From: UBA8886 sp002731655
GTDB lineage: Archaea > Thermoplasmatota > Poseidoniia > MGIII > CG-Epi1
NCBI GenBank assembly: GCA_030754655.1
Contig: JASLZX010000006.1
Span: 1 to 53,030 of the forward strand
Direction of reading: 5' to 3'
Length of the DNA stretch: 53,030 nt
Shown: piece after piece, positions 18,901-24,837 of the stretch
How the letters are laid out: each line of letters starts with the position of its first letter
How positions within the stretch are numbered: the stretch's first letter is position 1
Translations under genes and position numbers: made by a program
Notes under the pieces: generated by a model
Seen by the model: the letters and a program-made list of their open reading frames with translations, nothing else
Told to the model about the DNA's origin: nothing
The model's database searches: none

Positions 18901-18989
18901 GGCATGAATACGAGCATGGCTAGCCCCACTGCAAAGAGCAGCGCGACCCTTACAGGCGTGTTCAGATTGGTATTGTGCATATTACGCAC
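12984..18989 (-). CDS. Giant 2,001-residue surface protein with about 15 Ig-like modules and a ubiquitin-like tail
   Basis: A signal peptide (about 1-36, ending AEASES) precedes about twelve NEW3/COG1361-type modules of roughly 100-120 residues. Each carries a variant of NKGTGDDTIDLEV followed 10-15 residues later by a GW or DW. Three CARDB-like modules follow (from about 1440 to 1860; NSGIADADDV, NKGAADVDNA, NKGNADWKTG). A transmembrane helix lies at about 1878-1900 with a basic stop-transfer (SRRMRRG) and a Pro/Ala/Glu linker. The last 75 residues or so resemble a ubiquitin-like beta-grasp. The acidic, Asn-rich motifs may bind calcium. Likely an S-layer or stalk-like envelope protein. The start is GTG at 18989 or ATG at 18980; TATA spacing favours the former. 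GC looks lower than in neighbouring genes. Confidence 0.88.
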   Translation of the reverse strand: MRNMHNTNLNTPVRVALLFAVGLAMLVFMPSAEASESFTVGVTPSTQNGEPDETLTYTITVENTGDNDDSYNLTITSTTRAGWNEYILPTSLDVKDGQSETATLYVEIGDRDDAPADITEFVTFKTESITLDAGATSKSVTAKVDQVYGNTLTINGTTTQNADPDATVTFAVKVFNDEGNGKDTITFSQTSSGTDDWSFVFPGSVTLDKDESTEISFSATPDINALAGLKSISLFATSEDSSTATSVTVTVRVNKLPDLNVVKVGSSAEDVEAGKRVDYSFSVTNKGNAVDSYDLEIENGSWYDKGWEASLDSDEISSLDVDESINLTDVLVIKAPTNAVADEEVTIRVKVSSQENTSVYKTYTSRTTVLQDFEPKLKVSGGDTQSAPPDEEVSYTINITNDGNGEDDITLSLHGGNATWGTLAESSFTLAAGESDETTLRVTAPDGTLAQNGYSITVRATSEDTTTKANRAVFLNVQQVYEVSVSVSGDSTKNGDPGASVSYTITVKNKGNGDDTVNLALEGDNPDWGSIVEDVDLEADESTSVNLSVNIDEEANFGDYTIIVNGSSDEASSDVYDTTIVTVTVNKEYQVDLLINEAQKSGDAASSVVYDIIVKNKGTGDDTIRLSVDEWPTGWTANFNETEIDIGPGKDAPVSLTVAIKEKEDNQAFYVNITAISVGAKDEDLDVNATASTITTVNQYYEFRMTSVLTYTKADPEDTFTVDVLLDNKGTGDDTIDLEVTGPENATGWVTDITPSVEVPEGENRTVTLTVTVSEDAVKDSYYITVTGVSADEASETHDVTIQVDVSQRYEVQMLPRTETKAAEANDILEFSITVKNKGTGEDTFDLELGGEVGVSWGSLSNVSLTIPAGGSADVILTVEVPADAQPKTGGAYEILVNATSVDNTTAVDSVARYIDVEKKELDVELTAESSTTQAEPGDVAYFDLNVKNIGNDVDTVVLSFPTDSRQWATFVETGGDTHSVNLTVNQQKTVRVQVSLPEYSNATGQDKTALESSTYQVMVKATTGDGSQSDTASLSTTIQQIYGTDLVPEGGTTVITYPSTETSASERQEKFSFDVKNLGNKQDTIAVEVSGSGSTFPDDWSASVHSSSSCSGTFNGLVTASNSKKVYLCITPDVDTEPGNYTVFIEAKARSGADEAVVTNVTVEVRDPTRSVSLSADEPSLNLAPEVGDTEKNTARFKIVITNDGSHDDKFIAELDDVLGTGWSTDFYTKNTASSGDKWSSSGEEIEDGQTDDLWFIVEVDPDEVDEGNYTMSVTVKNFEEDISQSVTLTLQISAPQRGLTATVIDPSKEISPEYKASGSSTKNTVKFKVKLENSGTHPDSFIPEVESTLDDDWEVSFYQDSSKTQPWSTSQGVEIESDELDDLWIFVDVDDGADEGNYTLTISVRNTEDDPSARQEFELTVEVQRSDITLAASDIQLEADGVVGNASAIKDGDTVTVLVEVTNSGIADADDVQVEIFYYPKKVPEDQNDIDDLINKGFELDEGKNTYIYSLYKKSTNLKAGATKSLASDDWIIEGGEWYVEVRVDYNEDDVDNGEILETNENNNDARYSELLRIKPDLAISDLRVDARFAGLTSKTPNVDDQVTFTATVVNKGAADVDNARLYITADSGDESGVILQDRGTKDHVEFSIDAGATETIRFRWKAVSGEWTTFRAEVNPSCSDVSINIFDCEQQGDGAGTETDHLYDELKRYSDNIYPVGGDAFQQDGVEVMFEILPDFFIKEVKMDPRVPEVGDDVEITVVIENKGNADWKTGSQLLSVVFEDGVGGTITTQVSGDINEGDEIEVKFTWKFPDEDKDSLLLTYELDVGSGNWEIDQTDSSNDEFEENVAVIQPAVVGEIAALDVFSRELVRGTGFKVYHFVALMFVAVLAIAVPIVVSRRMRRGAAVVPEEDDAAPEAAEAPPVKIALAIQSAVDGKTANVKVPSNMPVERLVQNCVGKFPLPHANFAVHVNGEAVDSGLSLADAGLVDGSEIQLVSLEE

Positions 18990-19012
18990 CGAGATTTAGA
19001 CAAACACACCCC

Positions 19013-19020
19013 ATATAAAG
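19013..19020 (-). promoter_or_regulatory. TATA box of the giant surface protein operon
   Basis: CTTTATAT on the minus strand is centred about 27 bases before the GTG at 18989, the distance expected between an archaeal TATA box and the transcription start. The mRNA would be leaderless, or have a leader of about nine bases if ATG 18980 is used. Confidence 0.6.
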
Positions 19021-19029
19021 GTTGCTAAA

Positions 19030-19048
19030 TAACTATAAATAATAGTTA
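19030..19048 (+). promoter_or_regulatory. Inverted repeat over the TATA box of the ribbon-helix-helix gene
   Basis: A perfect 7-bp inverted repeat, TAACTAT-AAATA-ATAGTTA, encloses the TATA element CTATAAATA, centred about 26 bases before the ATG at 19063 (a leaderless start). It also lies 10 bases upstream of the TATA box of the divergent giant gene. Ribbon-helix-helix proteins commonly bind short inverted repeats in their own promoters, so this is a good candidate operator. AT-rich TATA regions can form such repeats by chance. Confidence 0.5.
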
Positions 19049-19062
19049 CTAATTATTATTTC

Positions 19063-19353
19063 ATGAGCAGCTCCTTTTCGCTCCCAAAACTGCTGGTTGC
19101 ACAGATTGGCGCCCTTGTCGCTTCAGGCCATTTCAGCAGCCGCTCCGACGTAGTAAAGGAAGCGCTGCGGTTCTTCCTCGAAGAAAAACAGCACTTCCGA
19201 ACCGCTGCGGCAGTCGAGCTCTACCGCCGCGGCCAGGCAACGCTGACCAAGGGCGCCGAGATTGCCTCGCTACGTCCCGAGGCGTTTCGCGAAATCCTGC
19301 GAGACCAGGGTGTTGTACTGCCAGATACGGTCGAGTGGGAATCCATCGAATAA
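19063..19353 (+). CDS. Small ribbon-helix-helix / UPF0175-like DNA-binding protein
   Basis: 96 residues. The N-terminus (SFSLPKLLVAQIGALVASGHFSSRSDVVKEALRFFL, shown in two parts: SFSLPKLLVAQIG then SRSDVVKEALRFFL) has the beta-strand then helix-helix pattern of CopG/ParD-type ribbon-helix-helix proteins. The second half (AVELYRRGQATLTKGAEIA ... PEAFREILRDQGV) matches the UPF0175 pattern, a short HTH-like domain seen in VapB-like antitoxins and small regulators. No toxin gene lies beside it; the next gene, folC, starts eight bases after its stop. It faces the giant surface-protein operon, and an inverted repeat covers its own TATA box. Probably an autoregulated repressor, possibly also of the giant gene. 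Confidence 0.8.
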   Translation: MSSSFSLPKLLVAQIGALVASGHFSSRSDVVKEALRFFLEEKQHFRTAAAVELYRRGQATLTKGAEIASLRPEAFREILRDQGVVLPDTVEWESIE

Positions 19354-19361
19354 ATTTAAAT

Positions 19362-20468
19362 ATGAATCGTCGAGAAAAGTGGGACTACCATACTGCGCTC
19401 GCCTGGCTCGACGAGCTAGGGGAGACGCAGGTTAAGCCAGGGCTGGCGCGCATCCGCCAGCTTATGGCCGCGCTCGGCGACCCGCAGCAGCAATTGCGCG
19501 CGGTCATCGTCGGCGGTACCAACGGTAAGGGGACGACCTGCTGGCTGCTCGAGGATGCCCTCTGCCGAGCTGGCTTCCGCGTCGACTGCGCGACTTCGCC
19601 GCACCTGCATAGCCCGCGCGAGCGTCTGCGCCTCAACCAAGTGCCCGTCGGCGAGGCAGAGTTCGCGGCGCTCGCAGCCGAGGTGCGGGAGGCGTGCCAC
19701 GGGATGGCAGAGCACCCCAGCTACTTCGAGGTACTGACTGCGATAACGCTGGTGTGGTTCGCCCGGCACGAGGCTGACATCGTCATCCTCGAGGTGGGCC
19801 TCGGCGGTGAGCTGGACGCGATGAACGTCATTGACGCCGAGGTGGCGGTGCTGACGACGCTGGCGCTCGAGCACACTGACTGGCTCGGCGATAACCTCGA
19901 GGCGATTGCGCGCACCAAGGCCGGCATCGTGCGGCCCGGGACGCATGTTATCACCGGCTGGCCGCCGGAATTCCACCGATTCATCCCGCCCTGCGCCAGC
20001 CTCGCCAGCGGCGCTTCGGCGCGCGAGTGGGCGACACTGGCGCTCGAGCGACTCGGTATCACGGCAGAGGTGGGCGAGACGCGGCCGCCGGGTCGGCGCG
20101 AACGGGCCGGGAATATTATGCTCGACTGCGCGCACAACCCGCACGCGCTCTCGTGGCTGCTGGCGCGTATCGTGGAGCCAGCGGTGGTGGTGTTTGGGTG
20201 CCTGCGCGACAAGCCGCTCGCCAAGATGCTGGCGCTGCTACCACTCGGCGCGGAGCTGCTGGCGTGCGCGCCCGACTCACCCCGCGCACGGAGCGCAGCC
20301 GCGGTCGTCGCGACGGCCAGGAAACTGGGGCGGCGCGGCCGCGCCTGCGACTCGGTAGCGGAGGCGCTTGAGCTAGCGGGCGAGCGCCCGACGCTCGTTG
20401 TGGGGTCGAGCTATCTCGTCGCTGAAGCGCGTCGTGACCTTGGGCTACCGGGCAGCGATGAAGCCTAA
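19362..20468 (+). CDS. folC: Dihydrofolate/folylpolyglutamate synthase (Mur ligase family)
   Basis: 368 residues, shorter than typical FolC (about 420-430). The family adds glutamate to dihydropteroate or folates using ATP. Visible motifs are the P-loop VGGTNGKGTT, ATSPHLHSPRERLRLN (the folate-side TSPHL motif), the ILEVGLGGELDAMN stretch, EHTDWLGD, and DCAHNPHAL in the C-terminal domain. The central and C-terminal regions are compact, which explains the reduced length; key motifs are present. ATG 19362 is chosen over an in-frame start at 19335 that would overlap the previous gene. The eight-base gap to the upstream regulator suggests co-transcription. Confidence 0.88.
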   Translation: MNRREKWDYHTALAWLDELGETQVKPGLARIRQLMAALGDPQQQLRAVIVGGTNGKGTTCWLLEDALCRAGFRVDCATSPHLHSPRERLRLNQVPVGEAEFAALAAEVREACHGMAEHPSYFEVLTAITLVWFARHEADIVILEVGLGGELDAMNVIDAEVAVLTTLALEHTDWLGDNLEAIARTKAGIVRPGTHVITGWPPEFHRFIPPCASLASGASAREWATLALERLGITAEVGETRPPGRRERAGNIMLDCAHNPHALSWLLARIVEPAVVVFGCLRDKPLAKMLALLPLGAELLACAPDSPRARSAAAVVATARKLGRRGRACDSVAEALELAGERPTLVVGSSYLVAEARRDLGLPGSDEA

Positions 20469-20491
20469 TATCACCCGGTACTCGGCCCGTG

Positions 20492-21418
20492 ATGAGACTG
20501 GCTTCCGCGACCGCGGTGCTGCTCCTGCTGGCGGCCGGCTGCCTCGACGCGTCGCCTGGCGGGGATGACGGCGATGGTGCCGGTGCCATCGCCGCTCCGG
20601 CGTGGGAAACGGGCCAGTGGTGGACTTACGTGGTCGTGATTCCCGAGGCGGAAGTGGTGACGACGATGGTCGTCGGCGACGTTGACGAGACCGACTACCA
20701 TCTTGGGTCGAGCCAGCTGGTCGACGCGCAGCGACACGCGGTGCTGAACCACAACCCGGCGCTCGGCCGCATCAGGGTGGCGGACATGGCACTCTACGAG
20801 AAGAACGAGCCACAGCTACTGCTGCAGTTCCCACTCGAGACCGGCGCCAGCTGGAACTTCTCGCTCTTCGGCGTCGAGCGTTTCGACGCAACGATAACGG
20901 GTGTCGACGACGGGCGGGCAACCATCGTGGCTGAATCCCCATCAGGCGGCCGGCTGGAGTATGTCTACGACCGCGCCAGCGGCTGGCTCACCAGTTTCGT
21001 GCGGACTGGCGCCGACGGCAGCGAGCCCCTGCGGATGACGCTGTTCGAGGCAGGTTCCGGCTTCGCGGGCGAGGCGTGGTTCTGCCGCGGTGGCGACCTC
21101 TACGAGGGCGAGTTTATGGGGCCGGATTTCGAGTTCTACGACACCGCCTTCGCCAACGACGGACACGTGCGCTACGGGCCGTGGAGCTACATCGTCTACT
21201 GGCTCGAGTATGATATCCAGTCGGGCAGCGGCGAGATGGTGCTGCGCGACCACGACAGTGCGCAGGAAACCTGGGTGTTCTCGCCGGACACCAGCCACGA
21301 GGGGCTGGGGACCGTGACCGGCGCCAGCGGCAACTGGACGCTACAGGTTTCGCTGAGCGGCAACGCCGACGTACGGCTGGTTGTCGCTGGTGCTATCGAG
21401 TACGGCTGGACGCTCTGA
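20492..21418 (+). CDS. Predicted lipoprotein of unknown function
   Basis: 308 residues from ATG 20492 (GTG 20489 is one codon upstream). The N-terminus MRLASATAVLLLLAAGC ends in a lipobox (LAAGC), so the protein is probably lipid-anchored on the outer face of the membrane. A short Asp/Gly linker follows, then a beta-rich domain with many aromatic residues (WETGQWWTYVVV, WNFSLFGVERF, WSYIVYWLEY). No enzyme motif is recognised. The TATA-like CCTAATATC overlaps the folC stop and is centred about 26 bases before the ATG, predicting its own leaderless transcript. Confidence 0.8.
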   Translation: MRLASATAVLLLLAAGCLDASPGGDDGDGAGAIAAPAWETGQWWTYVVVIPEAEVVTTMVVGDVDETDYHLGSSQLVDAQRHAVLNHNPALGRIRVADMALYEKNEPQLLLQFPLETGASWNFSLFGVERFDATITGVDDGRATIVAESPSGGRLEYVYDRASGWLTSFVRTGADGSEPLRMTLFEAGSGFAGEAWFCRGGDLYEGEFMGPDFEFYDTAFANDGHVRYGPWSYIVYWLEYDIQSGSGEMVLRDHDSAQETWVFSPDTSHEGLGTVTGASGNWTLQVSLSGNADVRLVVAGAIEYGWTL

Positions 21419-21421
21419 CGG

Positions 21422-21961
21422 TTAACGCACGAAAAGCCGGTATTTCTGCTCGGGCTCGCGGATTTCGTGCTCGATGCGGGCGGCGATTAACTTCTCGGGA
21501 TGCCGCAGGTTGGAGACTTTCTCCTCGACCTCTGCAAAACTGGTGTAAGGGCGGTGCGCGAGGACTGCCTCCATCGTCTTCTTCCCCAGCCCGGGCAGCA
21601 ATTCGAGCGAGTGGTAGCGGCGCGAAATCGGGCCAGCCTGATTGTAGAACTCGATGAACTTCTCTTCCTGTTCGAGAACCAGCTCCTCCAGCAGGAAACT
21701 CAGCTCCGACTGCGCGGTGTGCGTCAGCTCGGCATAGCTGACGCGGGCGCGAACCCGCTCGATCTGCTTGCGCTCTTCTATCTCCTTACCGATAAAGACG
21801 CGGTCGCCAATGTTGATTACCGCACCCGGTATCGGCGCCATCTCGAAAATCTTGAACTCGCCAACACCGAGGCCGTAGATGATGGCCTCACGGCGAAACT
21901 GCCGGCGGTCATCCGGGCGGCCTTCCGGCAGGATATCCAGAACGCATGCATACTCTTCCAT
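21422..21961 (-). CDS. DUF655 (COG1491) predicted RNA-binding protein
   Basis: 179 residues, typical for this archaeal family. Recognisable segments are the start EEYACVLDILPEGRP, the OB-like region KIFEMAPIPGAVINIGDRV, the ERVRARVSYAELTHTAQSEL stretch, and a C-terminal helix-hairpin-helix (LELLPGLGKKTMEAVLAHR) expected to contact nucleic acid. Its usual genomic company in euryarchaea is rpl21e-rpoF-DUF655-rsmA. Here the first three stay together, two bases apart, while rsmA lies about 11 kb away on the same strand. Function is unproven but likely linked to translation or RNA processing. Confidence 0.93.
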   Translation of the reverse strand: MEEYACVLDILPEGRPDDRRQFRREAIIYGLGVGEFKIFEMAPIPGAVINIGDRVFIGKEIEERKQIERVRARVSYAELTHTAQSELSFLLEELVLEQEEKFIEFYNQAGPISRRYHSLELLPGLGKKTMEAVLAHRPYTSFAEVEEKVSNLRHPEKLIAARIEHEIREPEQKYRLFVR

Positions 21962-21963
21962 CG

Positions 21964-22512
21964 TTACGCCTCCGTGTTCTCCTGAACCGCCGCAATAATA
22001 GCTTCGATTTCGTCGCTCCCGACCGAGAAACGCTCGCGCGCAAATATAGCGCGCACATCGTCGGGATGGGCTGGCAGGATGTCCGCGATCTTGGCGGCGT
22101 AATACGCATCGACATGCTCGAGTCCGTCGAGCGCCGCCATCACCGCCTCCGCCTCGGAGCGGGTGATGCGGGTCAGGTGTCGCACGTGGTCCAGCGCCAG
22201 CTTGTGTTCGTACTGGATTTGCTCAATCAGGTTCATGCGGTATGAGCCGCACTCCTCGCAAGCAGGGCCTGTCGGGATTTCGGGCACTGCTTCAGCTTCC
22301 TCGCCTTCCGCGTCACCCTCACCCTCCGTCGCTTCGGCTTTCGGCTCGGGTGCAGGTTCTGGCTCGAGCGCCAGCTCCGGTTCCAGCTCTTCGTCCGGCA
22401 CTGGCTGGAAATGGCCGCAATCAACGCAGCGCAGGCGGTTCTCACGAATGGCAAGCTCTGCTTCGAGCAATTCTTTCACTACGCCCAGCGGCACAGGCTG
22501 TGGTTCGTCCAT
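21964..22512 (-). CDS. rpoF: RNA polymerase subunit F (Rpb4 homologue) with inserted CxxC-CxxC segment
   Basis: 182 residues, against about 110-130 for most archaeal RpoF. The N-terminal strip (PVPLGVVKELLEAEL, 7-20) and the C-terminal HRDC-like helical part (about 95-180: YEHKLALDHVRHL, then AAKIADILPAHPDDVRAIFA) match RpoF. Between them about 70 extra residues hold CVDC (29-32), a long Glu/Pro/Ala-rich linker (about 40-80) and CEEC (85-88). The two pairs could form one zinc ribbon closed across the linker. RpoF pairs with RpoE to form the polymerase stalk. ATG 22512 is chosen because it follows the rpl21e stop by two bases and begins the family motif; an upstream in-frame start lies inside rpl21e. 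Confidence 0.88.
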   Translation of the reverse strand: MDEPQPVPLGVVKELLEAELAIRENRLRCVDCGHFQPVPDEELEPELALEPEPAPEPKAEATEGEGDAEGEEAEAVPEIPTGPACEECGSYRMNLIEQIQYEHKLALDHVRHLTRITRSEAEAVMAALDGLEHVDAYYAAKIADILPAHPDDVRAIFARERFSVGSDEIEAIIAAVQENTEA

Positions 22513-22514
22513 GG

Positions 22515-22805
22515 TTACTTCGCCCGCCTCAGGTGCTCTGGTCGTATAATTAGTTGCTTCACGGCGTCGCCCTCTTTGGCGCTCACAACGCACGCCTTAC
22601 CCTGCATTCTGGTGACAGTGCCGGTCAGTCCGTGGAAACGGTGGTGCGGCTGCCCGCGCTGGATTGAGGGGTCAATCACGATATTGACCGATTCGCCCAC
22701 GCCATACTGCTCGAGTATGCGGGTAATCGGCGAGAGCCCGCGCTCGCGCTTGGCTCGGGTGAGCTTTTTGCGTGACCCGCTGCGAAGTCCCTGCGACCGT
22801 TTCAT
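22515..22805 (-). CDS. rpl21e: Ribosomal protein eL21 (L21e)
   Basis: 96 residues, full length for archaeal L21e. The basic N-terminus KRSQGLRSGSRKKLTR, the SH3-like core VGESVNIVIDPSIQRGQPHH, and RFHGLTGTVTRMQGKACVV are family hallmarks. It is a 50S subunit protein. The ATG at 22805 overlaps the pus10 stop in an ATGA junction, and rpoF begins two bases after its stop, so pus10-rpl21e-rpoF-DUF655 is one tightly packed operon. Confidence 0.97.
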   Translation of the reverse strand: MKRSQGLRSGSRKKLTRAKRERGLSPITRILEQYGVGESVNIVIDPSIQRGQPHHRFHGLTGTVTRMQGKACVVSAKEGDAVKQLIIRPEHLRRAK

Positions 22806-24079
22806 GTTTCTGGCTCCTCCAGATGCACGTGCAGGACGTCCAGCACTTCCACCTGGCATTCGGCCTCGACAAGCTCGGCGAGGCTGGGCGACGTGCGCCC
22901 GCCATCGCCACTCACCAGTTCCCGGATGTAGGTCCCATGCTGCGCGCGGATTTCCAGTTCGGCAGTCGCACCGTCGGCGGAAAGCAGTTTCATGCTCTCG
23001 ACACGGCGTGGCCGGACCAGGTCCGCTCGTCGATGGGACACCCGGGTGGGTGTGCGCTGTTCGACGACCTCGCCGGCCAACCGCTGCGCGCCTTTCTTAA
23101 GCCTTTCGATTTCAACCGGCGGGTCGCAGCGGATGTCGATGCGGTAGGTCTTGTCGCAAACTGTCTCCTTGAGTTCCGCAACGCGTGGCCGCGCGACCCA
23201 CACCAGGCCGTTGGCGGTGATGCGGCCGTCGGCGGCAGCGTTGATTGCCTTTTCGAGCGCAGGCAAGTCGAGGCTGCGCACCCGCGGCTGCCGCAGCTCG
23301 AGCACGAATGGCCGCCCCGCACCGAGCATCGCGGCGTCAATATCCTCACGCCCCATGCCGTGGAATTTATCTTCGGCTGCGCCGGCCGCCGCGAGTAGCG
23401 GGGCGGCGACCAGCGACTGGACCGAATCAGGATACATCTGACCGCTGCCGTCGCACCGCTCGCAGCCGCGGCCGCGGCAGTGGCGGCAGGGCCAGCGCGT
23501 CTGCGGGATGGTGCGGTCCGCTTTCGTGTAGCGGCCCTCGATGAAGAGCGAGCGGATTTGCAAGTCGACGGTGTCGTAGCGCGTGTCGACCACAATGACC
23601 GCGTCCGGGCTGTTGCGCTGCGGCTCGAGCTCACTCTCATCGATGACGCGTGAACCGATTTCGCGATTCAGCTGCGACTTGAGCGGCTCGCCGTGGCTAC
23701 CGAGCTCGGCCTGCAACTCCTTCTCGCGCGACAGGATTTCGGCGTCAACCAGCGTGCCGACCTGAAAGGTCACCAGTTCAATGCCTGCGACGGCGTCGAG
23801 CACCAGCTGCGCCAGCAATTCCACCTCGCCGCAGAGCCCCGCGCAAAGGCCACACTCGTCTGGCCCGGGGGCGGGCGCGGCGCCGTGGAAAAATGGCGCC
23901 GCGTCCGCCTCATCGGCAGCCTCCGCCAGCATCGCCCGTGTCGCAAGTAACGCCTGTCCGCGCTCGCGATTGGCCAGACCGTGACCCCGCAGGGCAGCCA
24001 GCCGGCCGGTGCAGCCGAGGCAGAGCCGCTCGCGTTGTGCAAGTTCCGCAATCGCTTTGAGGTCCACGCCCGCGCGCAC
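22802..24079 (-). CDS. pus10: tRNA pseudouridine synthase Pus10
   Basis: 425 residues. Archaeal Pus10 makes pseudouridine at tRNA positions 54 and 55. The N-terminal accessory domain has zinc-binding pairs (CLGC near residue 20, CGLC near 76), and a further Cys cluster (CRHCRGRGCERC) sits near the middle. The catalytic domain shows FHGMGREDIDAAMLG with the active-site aspartate, GRPFVLELRQPRVR, and C-terminal GTYIRELVSGDGGRTSPS. The start is GTG at 24079, or GTG four codons later. It lies 12 bases after the phosphodiesterase gene and overlaps rpl21e by four bases. Confidence 0.96.
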   Translation of the reverse strand: MRAGVDLKAIAELAQRERLCLGCTGRLAALRGHGLANRERGQALLATRAMLAEAADEADAAPFFHGAAPAPGPDECGLCAGLCGEVELLAQLVLDAVAGIELVTFQVGTLVDAEILSREKELQAELGSHGEPLKSQLNREIGSRVIDESELEPQRNSPDAVIVVDTRYDTVDLQIRSLFIEGRYTKADRTIPQTRWPCRHCRGRGCERCDGSGQMYPDSVQSLVAAPLLAAAGAAEDKFHGMGREDIDAAMLGAGRPFVLELRQPRVRSLDLPALEKAINAAADGRITANGLVWVARPRVAELKETVCDKTYRIDIRCDPPVEIERLKKGAQRLAGEVVEQRTPTRVSHRRADLVRPRRVESMKLLSADGATAELEIRAQHGTYIRELVSGDGGRTSPSLAELVEAECQVEVLDVLHVHLEEPET

Positions 24080-24091
24080 CTGCCGGCCGCT

Positions 24092-24778
24092 TTAAGCGCG
24101 CGGTTCGAGCACGCCGCGCAGCTCCGCCGGGCGGTCGGTCGCGATAGCTGCAACGCCGGCGGCCGCCAGCGCCTGCGCCTGCCAGGAATCGTTGACGGTC
24201 CAGACCAGCACTGGGAATCCAGCGCTTCGCATCCGGCGCAGGAATCCGAGCCGCAGCAGCCGCCAGTTGGGCGCGACGTAACGTGCGCCACAGGCTCGCA
24301 GCCGCTGGGCGGGGAACAGCTCGCCGAGCCGGACGCGCAGGCCGCCGCGCGGGACGCCCAGCAGCAGCCCGACGTGTGCGTCGGACTGCGCCGCCCGCAC
24401 TTCGCGCACGACGTCATCGTGAAACGACTTGACCCACAACCTCGCAAGGCCATCCACCGCGGAGAGCGCGTCGACCGCACAGCCCCCTACCTTCAGCTCG
24501 AGGTCGAGCCCCGCCCCGTGGTCGCGGCAGAGCTGCGCCACTTCCGCCAGCTGCGGCACCGCGAAGCCGGCAAGCGTTTCCAGCTCGCCGTGTGACAGCT
24601 GTGCCAGCGGCCGGTCGGCGATAGCGGCGTCGTGGAAGCAGGCCAGAGTGCCGTCTCCAAGGCGGTGGACGTCGCACTCAACCATGTCTGCGCCCTCGCC
24701 AAGCGCTGCCGCAAATGCAGCCAGCGTGTTGTCGGGATGGTCGGCTGCCGAGCGACCGCGGTGGGCGATGAGTTGCAC
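24092..24778 (-). CDS. Glycerophosphodiester phosphodiesterase family protein
   Basis: 228 residues, a compact GDPD TIM barrel. GDPD enzymes hydrolyse glycerophosphodiesters to glycerol-3-phosphate and an alcohol. Visible are AHRGRSAADHPDNTLAAF, VECDVHRLGDGTLACFHD (metal-binding Glu/Asp and catalytic His), LDLELKVGG, WVKSFHDDVV and VLVWTVND near the C-terminus. The usual PENT has become PDNT, which changes a metal-ligand Glu to Asp. The GTG start at 24778 places the AHRG motif at the N-terminus as in the family; an in-frame ATG 240 bases upstream would overlap the divergent gene and its promoter. No signal peptide, so probably cytosolic. Confidence 0.88.
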   Translation of the reverse strand: MQLIAHRGRSAADHPDNTLAAFAAALGEGADMVECDVHRLGDGTLACFHDAAIADRPLAQLSHGELETLAGFAVPQLAEVAQLCRDHGAGLDLELKVGGCAVDALSAVDGLARLWVKSFHDDVVREVRAAQSDAHVGLLLGVPRGGLRVRLGELFPAQRLRACGARYVAPNWRLLRLGFLRRMRSAGFPVLVWTVNDSWQAQALAAAGVAAIATDRPAELRGVLEPRA

Positions 24779-24837
24779 AGGGCGGGATGCGCGAGGTTTT
24801 AATATGCTGAGGAGAGTGGGGAGGGACAGGTGAACAT

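Noticed and set aside
19063..20468. Toxin-antitoxin pair formed by the RHH/UPF0175 gene and its neighbour
   Set aside because: The neighbour is a clear folC, not a toxin.
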